Source: Bacillus sp. RAR_GA_16
GTDB taxonomy: Bacteria > Bacillota > Bacilli > Bacillales > Guptibacillaceae
Assembly: GCF_020165985.1 (NCBI RefSeq)
Contig: NZ_JAIUKZ010000006.1
Coordinates: 78,203-142,202, forward strand
Direction: 5' to 3'
Length of the DNA stretch: 64,000 bases
In this document: positions 43,380 through 51,492 of the stretch, in pieces
How the letters are laid out: each line of letters begins with the position of its first letter
Position numbering within the stretch: position 1 is the stretch's first letter
Made by a program: the position numbers and the translations under genes
The notes under the pieces: model-generated
Databases searched by the model: none
The model's input: only the letters and a program-made list of their open reading frames with translations
What the model was told of the DNA's origin: nothing

Positions 43380-44543
43380 TTGAATAATTTTACTTACCAA
43401 AATCCAACAAAATTGATCTTCGGTAAAGGGCAGCTTGAAGCGCTTAAAACAGAAGTTCCACAATACGGAAAAAAAGTCCTCGTTGTTTATGGCGGAGGAA
43501 GCATCAAGAAAAATGGTGTTTACGATAGCGTAATGAACACATTAAACGAAATCGGTGCTGAAGTATTTGAACTTAGCGGCGTTGAACCAAACCCACGCCT
43601 CACCACTGTTCATAAAGGTGTCGATATTTGTAAAGAAAACGATATTGATTTCATTCTAGCTGTAGGTGGCGGTAGTGTCATTGACTGCACAAAAGCGATT
43701 TCTGCTGGAGCTAAATACGATGGAGACGTTTGGGACTTTGTAACGAAGAAAGCAGCGCCTGAAGCAGCTCTTCCATTCGGTACAGTTTTAACGCTCGCTG
43801 CAACTGGTTCAGAAATGAACGCTGGTTCTGTAATCACGAACTGGGATACACAAGAAAAATACGGCTGGGGACATCCACTTGTCTTCCCAACATTCTCTAT
43901 TCTAGACCCAGAGAACACGTACACAGTGCCAAAAAACCATACAGTTTATGGCATGGTAGATATGATGTCTCACGTACTGGAGCAATACCTACATCCTGAA
44001 TCAAATACAGAGCTTCAAGAAAACATGCAGTTCTCTGTACTTGAAACAGTGATCAATACTGCTCCAAAATTGATTGAAGATATGCAGAACTACGACCACC
44101 GTGCAACCATCATGTTGAGTGGTACAGTAGCGCTAAACCAATCACTACAGATGGGTGTTCGCGGTGACTGGGCTTCTCATAACATTGAGCACGCGGTATC
44201 AGCTGTGTATGATATTCCACACGCTGGTGGTTTGGCGATTCTCTTCCCGAACTTGATGAAACACAACCTTGACGTGGACGTTGATAAGTTCAAGCGTCTT
44301 GCTGTCAAAGTCTTTGGCGTCAGCGAAAAAGGTAAGTCAGATCGCGATATCGCGCTTGAAGGAATCGACAAGCTAAGCGCGTTCTGGAGCAGCCTTGGTG
44401 CACCAAACCGTCTTGCTGATTACGACATTGACGATAGCCAGCTTGATTTGATTGCTGACCGTGCGATGGCTAATGGCCCGTTCGGTAATTTCAAATCCCT
44501 TGAGCGCGACGACGTGATGGCGATTTTGAAAGCTTCTCTATAA
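43380..44543 (+). CDS. yugJ: Iron-containing (NADH-dependent butanol-type) alcohol dehydrogenase
   Basis: A 387-residue group III alcohol dehydrogenase of the YugJ/YugK/BdhA type. The N-terminal domain binds NAD(P)H through [18 protein letters not shown] (about 31) and [15 protein letters not shown] (about 95). The C-terminal domain binds iron through Asp and His residues in [11 protein letters not shown] (about 193), [20 protein letters not shown] (about 264). It interconverts aldehydes and alcohols in fermentation. TTG 43380 with AAAGGAGG. Whether it is the yugJ or yugK orthologue cannot be fixed. Confidence 0.88.
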   Translation: MNNFTYQNPTKLIFGKGQLEALKTEVPQYGKKVLVVYGGGSIKKNGVYDSVMNTLNEIGAEVFELSGVEPNPRLTTVHKGVDICKENDIDFILAVGGGSVIDCTKAISAGAKYDGDVWDFVTKKAAPEAALPFGTVLTLAATGSEMNAGSVITNWDTQEKYGWGHPLVFPTFSILDPENTYTVPKNHTVYGMVDMMSHVLEQYLHPESNTELQENMQFSVLETVINTAPKLIEDMQNYDHRATIMLSGTVALNQSLQMGVRGDWASHNIEHAVSAVYDIPHAGGLAILFPNLMKHNLDVDVDKFKRLAVKVFGVSEKGKSDRDIALEGIDKLSAFWSSLGAPNRLADYDIDDSQLDLIADRAMANGPFGNFKSLERDDVMAILKASL

Positions 44544-44555
44544 GTAGAAATGATG

Positions 44556-44588
44556 AGGACCGTTCCGATTGGAGCGGTTCTTTTTTTA
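44556..44588 (+). terminator. Terminator of the alcohol dehydrogenase gene
   Basis: GGACCGTTCC and GGAGCGGTTC form a stem with wobble pairs, followed by seven Ts. Confidence 0.65.
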
Positions 44589-44606
44589 TGGTGTTTAACT
44601 TTGTGT

Positions 44607-44748
44607 GATTTTTGACCCATTTACGCTGTGTTCGGCAGCCCTGGTTAGAGCAAATGAATTTGCTCACCAGGGCTGCCGAACACAGCGACCTTTAAGCTTC
44701 GCTTAAAGGCGATTGAAACTCTGGTTTCAATCGAATGTGTCAAAAATC
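44607..44748. repeat. Cloverleaf of nested inverted repeats
   Basis: An outer stem joins 44607-44621 to 44734-44748 (14 of 15 bp). Inside are three hairpins in tandem: 44624-44687 (22 bp, a 2-base TA bulge, 7 bp, loop TGAA), 44689-44709 (9 bp, loop TTC) and 44710-44733 (10 bp, loop TCTG). All three inner hairpins are perfect apart from the bulge, and almost no unpaired bases remain. No reading frame is convincing. It lies between the alcohol dehydrogenase terminator and the pgi promoter region. Nature unknown: a mobile palindromic repeat or a structured RNA. Confidence 0.85.
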
Positions 44749-44830
44749 GAGTGTAATCCCTTGTTGCCCCAAGAGAAATAAAGTTCAAGTTCTAAAGAGC
44801 TTTTAGTAATCATAAAAAGAAATCTTCTTA

Positions 44831-44844
44831 GGTAATCGCTTACA
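44831..44844 (+). promoter_or_regulatory. cre (CcpA) site upstream of pgi
   Basis: GGTAATCGCTTACA; its complement TGTAAGCGATTACC matches TGWAANCGNTNWCA at 13 of 14. It lies just upstream of the -35 element, a position that would favour activation by CcpA. Confidence 0.5.
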
Positions 44845-44857
44845 TGGATCGGCGTTC

Positions 44858-44886
44858 TTGATTTCGATTAGGTCTTGGGCTAAAGT
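44858..44886 (+). promoter_or_regulatory. Likely sigma-A promoter of pgi
   Basis: TTGATT (44858-44863), 17-base spacer, TAAAGT (44881-44886); about 45 bases before the start codon. Confidence 0.45.
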
Positions 44887-44930
44887 AAAATGTGGGTACT
44901 GAACAAATAATGATATTGGAGGCTAACGAT

Positions 44931-46292
44931 ATGACTTCAAAGGTAAGTTTTGATTATTCAAAAGCATTGTCGTTTGTTGGCGAACATGAAGTAACATACA
45001 TGGCGGATGCAGTGAAGGCTGCACACGAAGCGCTACATAATGGAACAGGAGCTGGGAACGATTTTCTTGGCTGGCTGACGCTTCCGCATGATTATGATAA
45101 AGAAGAATTCTCACGCATTCAGAAATCAGCTGAGAAAATTAAATCTGATTCTGATGTACTTCTTGTAGTTGGAATCGGTGGTTCTTATTTAGGCGCTCGT
45201 GCAGCGATCGAAATGTTAAACCATTCTTTCTATAACGTGCTAACAAAAGAAGAGCGCAAAACACCACAAGTTTTCTTCGTAGGAAACAACATTAGCTCCA
45301 CTTACGTAAAGGACCTCTTCAGCGTACTTGAAGGAAAAGACGTTTCCGTTAACGTGATTTCTAAGTCAGGTACAACAACAGAGCCTGCGATCGCATTCCG
45401 TATTTTCCGTAAATTCCTAGAAGAGAAATACGGCGTAGAAGAAGCGCGTCGTCGCATCTATGCTACGACTGACAAGTCAAAAGGTGCACTTAAAACACTT
45501 GCTGACGAAGAAGGATACGAAAGCTTCGTGATTCCTGATGATGTTGGTGGACGTTATTCTGTTCTTACAGCTGTTGGACTTCTTCCAATCGCAGCAAGCG
45601 GAATCTCAATCGAAGAAATGATGAAAGGTGCTCAGGACGCGCAAGATGACCTGAATACATCGGACATCGTTTCAAACGAAGCTTATCAGTATGCAGCGGT
45701 TCGTAATGCTCTTTACAACAAAGGAAAGAACATCGAACTTCTTGTGAACTATGAGCCATCTCTACACTATTTCTCTGAGTGGTGGAAGCAGCTCTTTGGC
45801 GAAAGTGAAGGAAAAGACAACAAAGGTCTTTATCCTGCATCAGTCGACTTCTCAACTGATCTTCACTCAATGGGACAATACGTTCAAGAAGGGCGCCGCA
45901 GCATGTTCGAAACAGTATTGAACGTGGAGAAAGCGCGTCATGAGATCACAATCGAAGAAGACGACAAGAACCTTGATAAGTTGAACTACCTTGCTGGTGA
46001 AACAATGGACTTTGTTAACCAGAAAGCATTTGAAGGTACAATGCTTGCTCATACAGATGGTGACGTTCCGAACTTAATCGTGAACATCCCAGAAATGACG
46101 CCTTACCACTTCGGTTACCTTGCTTACTTCTTTGAAAAAGCATGTGCGGTTTCGGGTTACCTACTTGGCGTGAATCCATTCGATCAGCCAGGAGTGGAAG
46201 CATACAAAACAAACATGTTTGCGCTTCTTGGTAAACCAGGATTCGAAAAAGAAAAAGCAGAGCTTGAGGATCGCCTTAAGACAAACGAATAG
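44931..46292 (+). CDS. pgi: Glucose-6-phosphate isomerase
   Basis: A 453-residue cytosolic glycolytic enzyme converting glucose 6-phosphate to fructose 6-phosphate. Signatures include [16 protein letters not shown] (about 65), [16 protein letters not shown] (about 143), the first PGI pattern around [17 protein letters not shown] (about 204), and the C-terminal pattern near [18 protein letters not shown] (about 415). Length matches B. subtilis Pgi (about 450). ATG 44931 follows TTGGAGG; upstream in-frame codons lie before that site. A likely CcpA site precedes the promoter. Confidence 0.97.
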   Translation: MTSKVSFDYSKALSFVGEHEVTYMADAVKAAHEALHNGTGAGNDFLGWLTLPHDYDKEEFSRIQKSAEKIKSDSDVLLVVGIGGSYLGARAAIEMLNHSFYNVLTKEERKTPQVFFVGNNISSTYVKDLFSVLEGKDVSVNVISKSGTTTEPAIAFRIFRKFLEEKYGVEEARRRIYATTDKSKGALKTLADEEGYESFVIPDDVGGRYSVLTAVGLLPIAASGISIEEMMKGAQDAQDDLNTSDIVSNEAYQYAAVRNALYNKGKNIELLVNYEPSLHYFSEWWKQLFGESEGKDNKGLYPASVDFSTDLHSMGQYVQEGRRSMFETVLNVEKARHEITIEEDDKNLDKLNYLAGETMDFVNQKAFEGTMLAHTDGDVPNLIVNIPEMTPYHFGYLAYFFEKACAVSGYLLGVNPFDQPGVEAYKTNMFALLGKPGFEKEKAELEDRLKTNE

Positions 46293-46301
46293 AACGAATT
46301 A

Positions 46302-46329
46302 AAGAGAGCGCAGCGGCGCTCTCTTTTTT
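46302..46329 (+). terminator. Terminator of pgi
   Basis: AAGAGAGCGC and GCGCTCTCTT, loop of four, followed by a T-run. Confidence 0.85.
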
Positions 46330-46421
46330 TTATCTAGAGCGCCTACCAGCTCTTTTTTATCATGAATTTCCTTTGTTTGGACACGATAAGCGTAGACTAT
46401 GTAAACAGGGAGGAAGTACAC

Positions 46422-46832
46422 ATGATTCCAATGAATTCTGCGCTCGAAGGGAAAACGATTGAACTTAGCATTATGGAGGACAAGCTTCGTCAACTAGGCT
46501 ATAGCTACGGAGGCGGATGGGAATATGATCACGGCTATTTTGACTATAAAATTGATGATGAAGACGGCTATCTTTTTCTACGAGTGCCGATAAAAGCCGT
46601 GAAAAAAGAGCTTGATGCGGATGGCGCCATTGTCGAAATAGGCCAGCCGTTCATGCTCTCTCATATGTACCAGGCAGGAGTCGATCCTGAAGGGAATATA
46701 GGCAATATCTCCGCATCGTTTAACCAGTTTCAGGAACCAACCGATAAAGATGCTGAAATTGATGAAAAGTGGTTGAAATACGGAGAGCGTTACGTGAAAG
46801 AGTTTGACGCAGCACTCTCGTCTTACGTGTGA
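46422..46832 (+). CDS. yugN: YugN-like family protein
   Basis: A 136-residue cytosolic protein of the YugN-like family. The middle carries GGGWEYDHGYFDYKIDDEDGYLFLRVP (about 29-55) and a conserved FMLSHMYQAGVDPEGNIG segment. The function is unknown. ATG 46422 is chosen because GGGAGGAAG lies upstream; an in-frame start 20 codons earlier lies before it. It overlaps the convergent yugO gene by 10 bases. Its position after pgi fits the B. subtilis order. Confidence 0.9.
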   Translation: MIPMNSALEGKTIELSIMEDKLRQLGYSYGGGWEYDHGYFDYKIDDEDGYLFLRVPIKAVKKELDADGAIVEIGQPFMLSHMYQAGVDPEGNIGNISASFNQFQEPTDKDAEIDEKWLKYGERYVKEFDAALSSYV

Positions 46833-47815
46833 ATCACAAGTAAGAGATCATCTGACTCGATAATAAACGAAGGGGAGGGATTCATGACAAGATCGCTTCC
46901 TCTTTTTACACCAATCATGAGAATATCCTTTTCATTTAGCTGTTGAGCCACATCACAGAACGAATTCTCACTGAAAGCTTCAGCACTCATAAAATCTAGC
47001 TGATTCGGTTTTAAATGTGTTAGCATTTCAAGCAAAGTGGTCGAAATGCCATGTGAAAAGACGCTGTTGGTCATAACGGTACTAAGCAAATGAGCACTTT
47101 CAATAATTTCATCCGCACCCGCACGCTCCGCATTCACAATTTGCTCAGGTGAGAGAATCTCTACGATTGTGTATACTGACGGATTGATTCCTTTTACTGT
47201 GAGCAGAGTCAGAATCGTCTGCATATCCACTTCCATTTCACTTTTATACTGATCCGCCGTTATCAAAACGGTATGAGCATCACTAACCTTTGCCTTTCGC
47301 AAGGTGCTATCTTCACCAGGGTTACCTCGAATAAAATGAATGCCTTCTTTTTGTAACGGATTTTCCGTAAGCGAATGATCAATGAGGACAATCGATCGCT
47401 CCGGCTGATTGGATAAAAGCGCTTTGATCGTATGCCTGCTCCTCGAATTCCAGCCAACAACAACGACGTGATTGGCACGTTCGTAGCTGCGCTCTCCGCG
47501 CCCAAGCGCACCTTGCGTCATCACAAAAGAAGAGGCAAGCTTCGCCATATAAAACGTCATAAATCCAGCCCCAAACATAATAAACACCATCGCAACGGAT
47601 TTTCCCCTAATTGTCGCAGGCGATGTATCACCATATCCAATGGTTGAAGCTGTTACAATCGCAAACCAAACGCCATCAAATACGCTTGGAAACATCTTTG
47701 GCTCGACCAGATGCATCACAAAGCCCATCGCAATAAGGATGAATACAATCAGTGCACCGAGTTGTAATACAGGGGGATAGCGGGATATATAATAAACTAA
47801 GTCACGTATTCTCAA
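46823..47815 (-). CDS. yugO: Potassium channel protein YugO
   Basis: A 330-residue two-helix potassium channel. TM1 is LQLGALIVFILIAMGFVMHLV (about 18-38), the pore helix leads to the selectivity filter TIGYGD (58-63), and TM2 follows (VAMVFIMFGAGFMTFYMA). A TrkA-N/RCK domain (about 108-235; HVVVVGWNSRSRHTI, GNPGEDSTLRKAKV) and a C-terminal TrkA-C-like part follow. The dinucleotide loop reads GWNSRS instead of GxGxxG. B. subtilis YugO releases potassium in electrical signalling of biofilms. Convergent with yugN. Confidence 0.92.
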   Translation of the reverse strand: MRIRDLVYYISRYPPVLQLGALIVFILIAMGFVMHLVEPKMFPSVFDGVWFAIVTASTIGYGDTSPATIRGKSVAMVFIMFGAGFMTFYMAKLASSFVMTQGALGRGERSYERANHVVVVGWNSRSRHTIKALLSNQPERSIVLIDHSLTENPLQKEGIHFIRGNPGEDSTLRKAKVSDAHTVLITADQYKSEMEVDMQTILTLLTVKGINPSVYTIVEILSPEQIVNAERAGADEIIESAHLLSTVMTNSVFSHGISTTLLEMLTHLKPNQLDFMSAEAFSENSFCDVAQQLNEKDILMIGVKRGSDLVMNPSPSFIIESDDLLLVIHT

Positions 47816-47938
47816 AGTAAAACGCTCCTTTCTCCACTTCCATTATGCCCATCAATCACTGGAAAAAAACGACACGTGTGTGATCAATCGAAGCAGGGTA
47901 AAGAAAGGATATGTCAGTTCAAAAAAGGGTGAAGAAAC

Positions 47939-48247
47939 ATGAGAGCATTATCCTCATTCCTTGTCTCGCTCGTACGCCTGATCTTCGGCATCATCGAAGC
48001 GATTCTTGGAATTCGCATATTGCTGAAACTATTCAGCGCAAATCCCGGCGCACCATTCGTGCAGTGGATCTATGACTTTTCAGCGCCATTATTGTATCCA
48101 TTTCGAAACATCTTCCCTACGACGGAATTCGCCGGTGGCTATGTTGTAGAATTTTCTGCAGTGTTTGCCCTTGTCGTTTATAGTATTGTGGCATCATTAA
48201 TTGTACGATTTGTCGCGATGGGGCTAACGAGTCGAGAGAGAAGGTAA
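47939..48247 (+). CDS. YggT family membrane protein
   Basis: A 102-residue membrane protein with two or three helices: LVRLIFGIIEAILGIRILLKLF (about 11-32), a central re-entrant FSAPLLYPFRNIFP loop, and a C-terminal VEFSAVFALVVYSIVASLIVRFVAM. It fits the YggT/YlmG family but is a stand-alone version, not part of the division cluster. YggT proteins are linked to osmotic tolerance or membrane organisation. The potassium channel nearby makes ion homeostasis an attractive but unproved theme. Confidence 0.82.
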   Translation: MRALSSFLVSLVRLIFGIIEAILGIRILLKLFSANPGAPFVQWIYDFSAPLLYPFRNIFPTTEFAGGYVVEFSAVFALVVYSIVASLIVRFVAMGLTSRERR

Positions 48248-48252
48248 GAGAG

Positions 48253-48284
48253 GAAGAAACGCTGGTGGACGGCGTTTCTTTTGT
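48253..48284 (+). terminator. Terminator of the yggT-like gene
   Basis: AAGAAACGC and GCGTTTCTT stem followed by TTGTT. Confidence 0.65.
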
Positions 48285-48309
48285 TATGGAGTTGTTTATA
48301 GAACATGAG

Positions 48310-48350
48310 AAAGCCCTCTTGTCATCCAACAAGAGGGCTACTTTTAAGCC
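48310..48350. terminator. Terminator of the carbonic anhydrase gene
   Basis: AAGCCCTCTTGT and ACAAGAGGGCT stem around a 6-base loop, lying just after the minus-strand stop. Confidence 0.7.
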
Positions 48351-48352
48351 AA

Positions 48353-49135
48353 CTATTTTACATATACTTCTCTTTTATTTAACGGTTGGGGCTCTCTTGC
48401 ATTTCCATGTGGAAAATGTTCAGAGAATGTCTTAATCTGCTGCTCAGAAAGTTGGATTGGCTCCTCGAGAACGACCCAACGAACACCTTCTGAACAAGGT
48501 GGGGTTGTTAAGGAACCGCTGTAATGAAAAGTTGACATATCTTCTGGCAGTAACAAGTCCAGCTTTACATTGCTGGCTAGCTCTTCTTTATTGTTTTCGG
48601 ATGGCATGTTGGAAAAGGCTTCAGCTAAGACTGAATTATTTTTACCCTCTTCAATTAGAAAGGCGAGAACAGCCAGTTCACCCGCTTCATTTTGATGAAC
48701 AAGGTGACCTTCCATCTCAAAATGGTTACCGTTCAATGAATTTTCACTTGGGGTATGGAAATGAAGTTGTTGTAAAGTGTATTCTTCTCCTTGTACTTCA
48801 ATACTGTTTTCCCCAGTTGGATCTGTGAGTTGAATAGTGTGTCCGTTGTTTTCTAATGAAAATGGAGTGGATTGGTACGTGAGATCAAGTGCTTCTAAAT
48901 CATCGTTCAGTTCAACAGTTGAAACATCAATGTTGATCGGAGACTGTTTTTCTCCTTCACCGCACGCCGCATACTCAGGGTGCAGTGTATGCCAATTGGA
49001 TGGTCCTGTTTCACCTGCATAGGACCATGTCACGTCTTCCTTATGATCATCATCCATTTTTTTCTCCGTTTCAGCGGAGCACCCCATTAGCATGGCTAAT
49101 GATAAAACTCCGGCTGGATTAATCTTTTTCAACAT
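48353..49135 (-). CDS. Alpha-type carbonic anhydrase, lipoprotein
   Basis: A 260-residue alpha-carbonic anhydrase. A lipoprotein signal with lipobox MLMGC places Cys19 at the processing site, so the enzyme is tethered outside the membrane. Zinc ligands are His125, His127 (LHFHTPSEN) and His144 (GHLVHQ). Other family marks are WSYAGETGP...W, KQSPINID (about 63) and SGSLTTPPCSEGVRW. It hydrates carbon dioxide at the cell surface, which helps bicarbonate supply or pH control in an alkaline habitat. Single gene. Confidence 0.94.
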   Translation of the reverse strand: MLKKINPAGVLSLAMLMGCSAETEKKMDDDHKEDVTWSYAGETGPSNWHTLHPEYAACGEGEKQSPINIDVSTVELNDDLEALDLTYQSTPFSLENNGHTIQLTDPTGENSIEVQGEEYTLQQLHFHTPSENSLNGNHFEMEGHLVHQNEAGELAVLAFLIEEGKNNSVLAEAFSNMPSENNKEELASNVKLDLLLPEDMSTFHYSGSLTTPPCSEGVRWVVLEEPIQLSEQQIKTFSEHFPHGNAREPQPLNKREVYVK

Positions 49136-49468
49136 TTACTTTCATCACCAACCTCATTTTAGTTCGTTAACAACCTCGTACTCCAATTATTTCAAAGCAC
49201 CTAACAAGGTTCAAAAGGATTTCGACCTAATCAGATCATCACAATTTCCTTTCTTCTCTCGTTAATAGCACCATTGGCTTGGTAGGATAGAGCTATGTTA
49301 TAAAAGTTGGGTCGCGGTCATAAGTGAAGTTATTCATAAAAGCTTACAGTCGATTAAAATAGGCCCTGCTTAAATTTCTAAAAGGTCAATTTCCTTGATT
49401 TAAGTCAATGAAAGTCTTCCGCAGACAAAATACAATAGATCTAACATCAACGTCGAGGAGGCTCTTAT
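49136..49468. other. Divergent region with FNR-like box
   Basis: 333 bases, AT-rich, between the carbonic anhydrase and DUF4386 genes. The notable element is the box and promoter at 49395-49436. No small gene is convincing. Confidence 0.4.
49395..49436 (+). promoter_or_regulatory. FNR/CRP-type box and -10 element upstream of the DUF4386 gene
   Basis: TTGATTTAAGTCAA (49395-49408) is an FNR-like palindrome (TTGAT-N4-ATCAA with one change). TACAAT (49431-49436) is a -10 element without a good -35. The box centre would be about -41.5 from the start site, the classical class II activator position. A Crp/Fnr gene lies just beyond the regulated gene. Confidence 0.6.
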
Positions 49469-50179
49469 ATGGAGTTAGGGAGAACAACGAATCAAAACAT
49501 GCAGCAGAAAGCAGCAGTCGTTTCTGGTGTTGCCTTACTTGTCATGACAATTGCTGCATTTTTTGCTCAGGGATATGTGCACAGTTCATTAGTCGTTGAA
49601 GGAGATGCGACAACGACATTAAAAAACATCCAGGCATCTCAAAGATTGTTTCGCCTTGAGGTACTTGGATGGCTTATTATTGTTATCATGGATTTAGTTG
49701 TATCATGGGGATTTTATTTATTCCTAAAGCCGTTTCATGCGGGGTACGCTTTATTAGCTGGCGGGCTTCGTTTCCTTTATACGGTTATGCTAGCCACTGC
49801 GGTGTCCCATCTGGTAGTAACCAACACGATTGTTCAACATTCAGTGGGAGGTACGTCGGATCGTGTTGCACAGCAAGTAATGGATGCCATCACAACTTTT
49901 GAAGCCATCTGGTCATTTGGACTAATTATTTTTGGACTTCATTTGATCGCAGTCGGCGTGGTAGCATGGAAGACAACCAGAATACCAAAAGTGATTAGCT
50001 ATCTTGTCGTTCTAGCCGGTTTCAGCTACTCGCTTATTCATTTCATGTACCATTTTATCACCCAACTTGAAAACGTTACGGGGCTACTAGAATTAATCCT
50101 TATGGTTCCCATGGTGATCGGTGAATTAGGATTTGGCATCTGGTTATTAGTAAAAGGAAGAAGAGTAACGATGGACTAA
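49469..50179 (+). CDS. DUF4386 membrane protein
   Basis: A 236-residue polytopic protein with about six helices. Early features are AAVVSGVALLVMTIAAFFAQGYV and a conserved RLEVLGWLIIVIMDLVVSWGFYLFL segment (cited as residues 61-88); the C-terminal half has IWSFGLIIFGLHLIAVGVVAW. This pattern matches DUF4386, a family of unknown function common in Firmicutes and Bacteroidetes. RBS GAGGAGG. Its last four bases overlap the end of the convergent Crp/Fnr gene. The upstream FNR-like box suggests control by that neighbour. Confidence 0.85.
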   Translation: MELGRTTNQNMQQKAAVVSGVALLVMTIAAFFAQGYVHSSLVVEGDATTTLKNIQASQRLFRLEVLGWLIIVIMDLVVSWGFYLFLKPFHAGYALLAGGLRFLYTVMLATAVSHLVVTNTIVQHSVGGTSDRVAQQVMDAITTFEAIWSFGLIIFGLHLIAVGVVAWKTTRIPKVISYLVVLAGFSYSLIHFMYHFITQLENVTGLLELILMVPMVIGELGFGIWLLVKGRRVTMD

Positions 50180-50769
50180 TCAACAATCCGGAGGTTAGCT
50201 ACGGACCGTTTCTTAATTCGGCTTAGAGATTCTGGCTTGATTCCCAGGTAGCTTGCTAGTTGATACTGGGGAACGCGGTCAATTAAATCTGGTCTTTTCT
50301 TCACTAAGTTCTGATAGCGCTCTTCTGGCGTTGATGAAATGAAGGAAGAGAAATCATCCCTCATAGCACCCAGGTCTTCTTCCATCATTTTGCGAGTCAG
50401 TTCTTCTAACACCGGATGCATATCATAAGCTTCCTGCTCAGTCGATAAATCCCCAACAAGAAGCGTACAGTCTTCCAAGCAGCTAAGAGAGTATGGAGAA
50501 ATTTTGTCAGGAGTATGCTGATTAAAGATCGTCACACTTTGTTCTTCTGTAAAGAAATTGTACGTATTCTCATTTCCATTTTCATCGACACCGTAAAGGC
50601 GTACACACCCTTTTAGAACAAAATAGCATTTGTCGGGGACTTCACCTTGATGCAAAAGGACCGTTCCTTTTTTAAACGTAGCAACAGGAACATCGATTGT
50701 GAGCTTTCTTAATTCGGATTCACTGAGATCCGAGAAGCGTTTCATATACTGGATAAGGACGTCTTTCAT
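50176..50769 (-). CDS. Crp/Fnr family transcriptional regulator
   Basis: A 197-residue regulator. The cyclic-nucleotide-binding-like barrel (about 18-115; KKGTVLLHQGEVPDKCYFVLKGCVRLYGVDENG, cited as 35-67) is followed by a dimerisation helix and a compact helix-turn-helix (QYQLASYLGIKPESLSRIKKR, 21 residues, near 170-190, with recognition part ESLSRIKKR). The N-terminal cysteine cluster of true Fnr is absent, so oxygen sensing by Fe-S is unlikely. ATG 50769 is preferred, nine bases after GGGAG. It probably regulates the adjoining DUF4386 gene. Confidence 0.88.
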   Translation of the reverse strand: MKDVLIQYMKRFSDLSESELRKLTIDVPVATFKKGTVLLHQGEVPDKCYFVLKGCVRLYGVDENGNENTYNFFTEEQSVTIFNQHTPDKISPYSLSCLEDCTLLVGDLSTEQEAYDMHPVLEELTRKMMEEDLGAMRDDFSSFISSTPEERYQNLVKKRPDLIDRVPQYQLASYLGIKPESLSRIKKRSVANLRIVD

Positions 50770-50929
50770 CGTATTCATCTCCCTTACCAATTCTAATTAT
50801 TCTTTAGTATAGCATGATAAAAACAGAGACAGGTGGCGTAATAAAACTGGTTATTCGATAGTAAAATGAATATGTTGTGACTACGCACGCGTATACTTTA
50901 AAACAAGTAATATCTAGGAGGAGATCAGA

Positions 50930-51109
50930 TTGGACTTATTTTTATTTATATCCGTAATCGTTGGGATGACGTTTATTTTCTTATATTTTGTAATGAATTT
51001 TGACTTGAAAAAGAAGAAGTTAGAGGTAGAGGAAAAGAAACTGGAGTTGGAAAAGAGGAGGTTGGAACTGAAAGAAGAAGCAGAGGAACAGGGGGAAGAT
51101 AAGTTTTGA
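50930..51109 (+). CDS. 59-residue single-pass membrane protein with coiled coil
   Basis: A short gene from TTG 50930 behind AGGAGGAGATCAGA. The N-terminal half is a membrane helix (LFLFISVIVGMTFIFLYFVM), the C-terminal half a highly charged heptad-like coil (KKKKLEVEEKKLELEKRRLE). The ribosome site is very strong and a terminator follows. I do not recognise a family; it could scaffold or regulate a membrane complex. Confidence 0.7.
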   Translation: MDLFLFISVIVGMTFIFLYFVMNFDLKKKKLEVEEKKLELEKRRLELKEEAEEQGEDKF

Positions 51110-51127
51110 AAAGAGTTTAATAAGTAA

Positions 51128-51177
51128 TATCCCCTCAATAATCTTATGTGAATTTGTATTATGTTGAGGGGTTTTGA
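51128..51177 (+). terminator. Terminator of the small membrane-protein gene
   Basis: CCCCTCAA and TTGAGGGG enclose a partly paired AT-rich arm, followed by TTTTG. Confidence 0.6.
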
Positions 51178-51236
51178 TATATTGACTGCCATTTGGAAAT
51201 GAGATTAGAGCACTTTCATATATTTCAAAAAATAAG

Positions 51237-51266
51237 TTGCCCTCACAATAAAAGCTATGGTAAAAT
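51237..51266 (+). promoter_or_regulatory. Likely promoter of tRNA-Ala
   Basis: TTGCCC (51237-51242), 18-base spacer, TAAAAT (51261-51266), about 35 bases before the tRNA. Confidence 0.45.
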
Positions 51267-51300
51267 AAATCTTGTCGACAGGAAATCGCTGTCATTATAC

Positions 51301-51373
51301 GGGGCATTAGCTCAGCTGGGAGAGCGCTACACTGGCAGTGTAGAGGTCAGCGGTTCGAGCCCGCTATGCTCCA
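51301..51373 (+). tRNA. tRNA-Ala (GGC)
   Basis: A 73-base cloverleaf. The acceptor GGGGCAT pairs with ATGCTCC (one G-T pair). The D-arm is AGCTCAGCTGGGAGAGC, and the anticodon arm CTACACTGGCAGTGTAG has anticodon GGC (reads GCC/GCU). The T-arm is AGCGG-TTCGAGC-CCGCT. The discriminator base is A and the next bases are TCG, so the terminal CCA is not encoded. A terminator follows at 51381. An integrase gene lies directly downstream, so its 3-prime end is a candidate attachment site. Confidence 0.97.
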
Positions 51374-51380
51374 TCGATTG

Positions 51381-51409
51381 AAACCCTTGCCCTGCAAGGG
51401 TTTTTTCTT
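51381..51409 (+). terminator. Terminator of tRNA-Ala
   Basis: AAACCCTTGC and GCAAGGGTTT with loop CCT, followed by Ts. Confidence 0.8.
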
Positions 51410-51492
51410 TTGTACATTTTTCGCTTTTCTGGGTTAATGAAAAAGTTGTTCACGAATGTTCACGAATTGGGCATACAGATTTACTTAGATGT

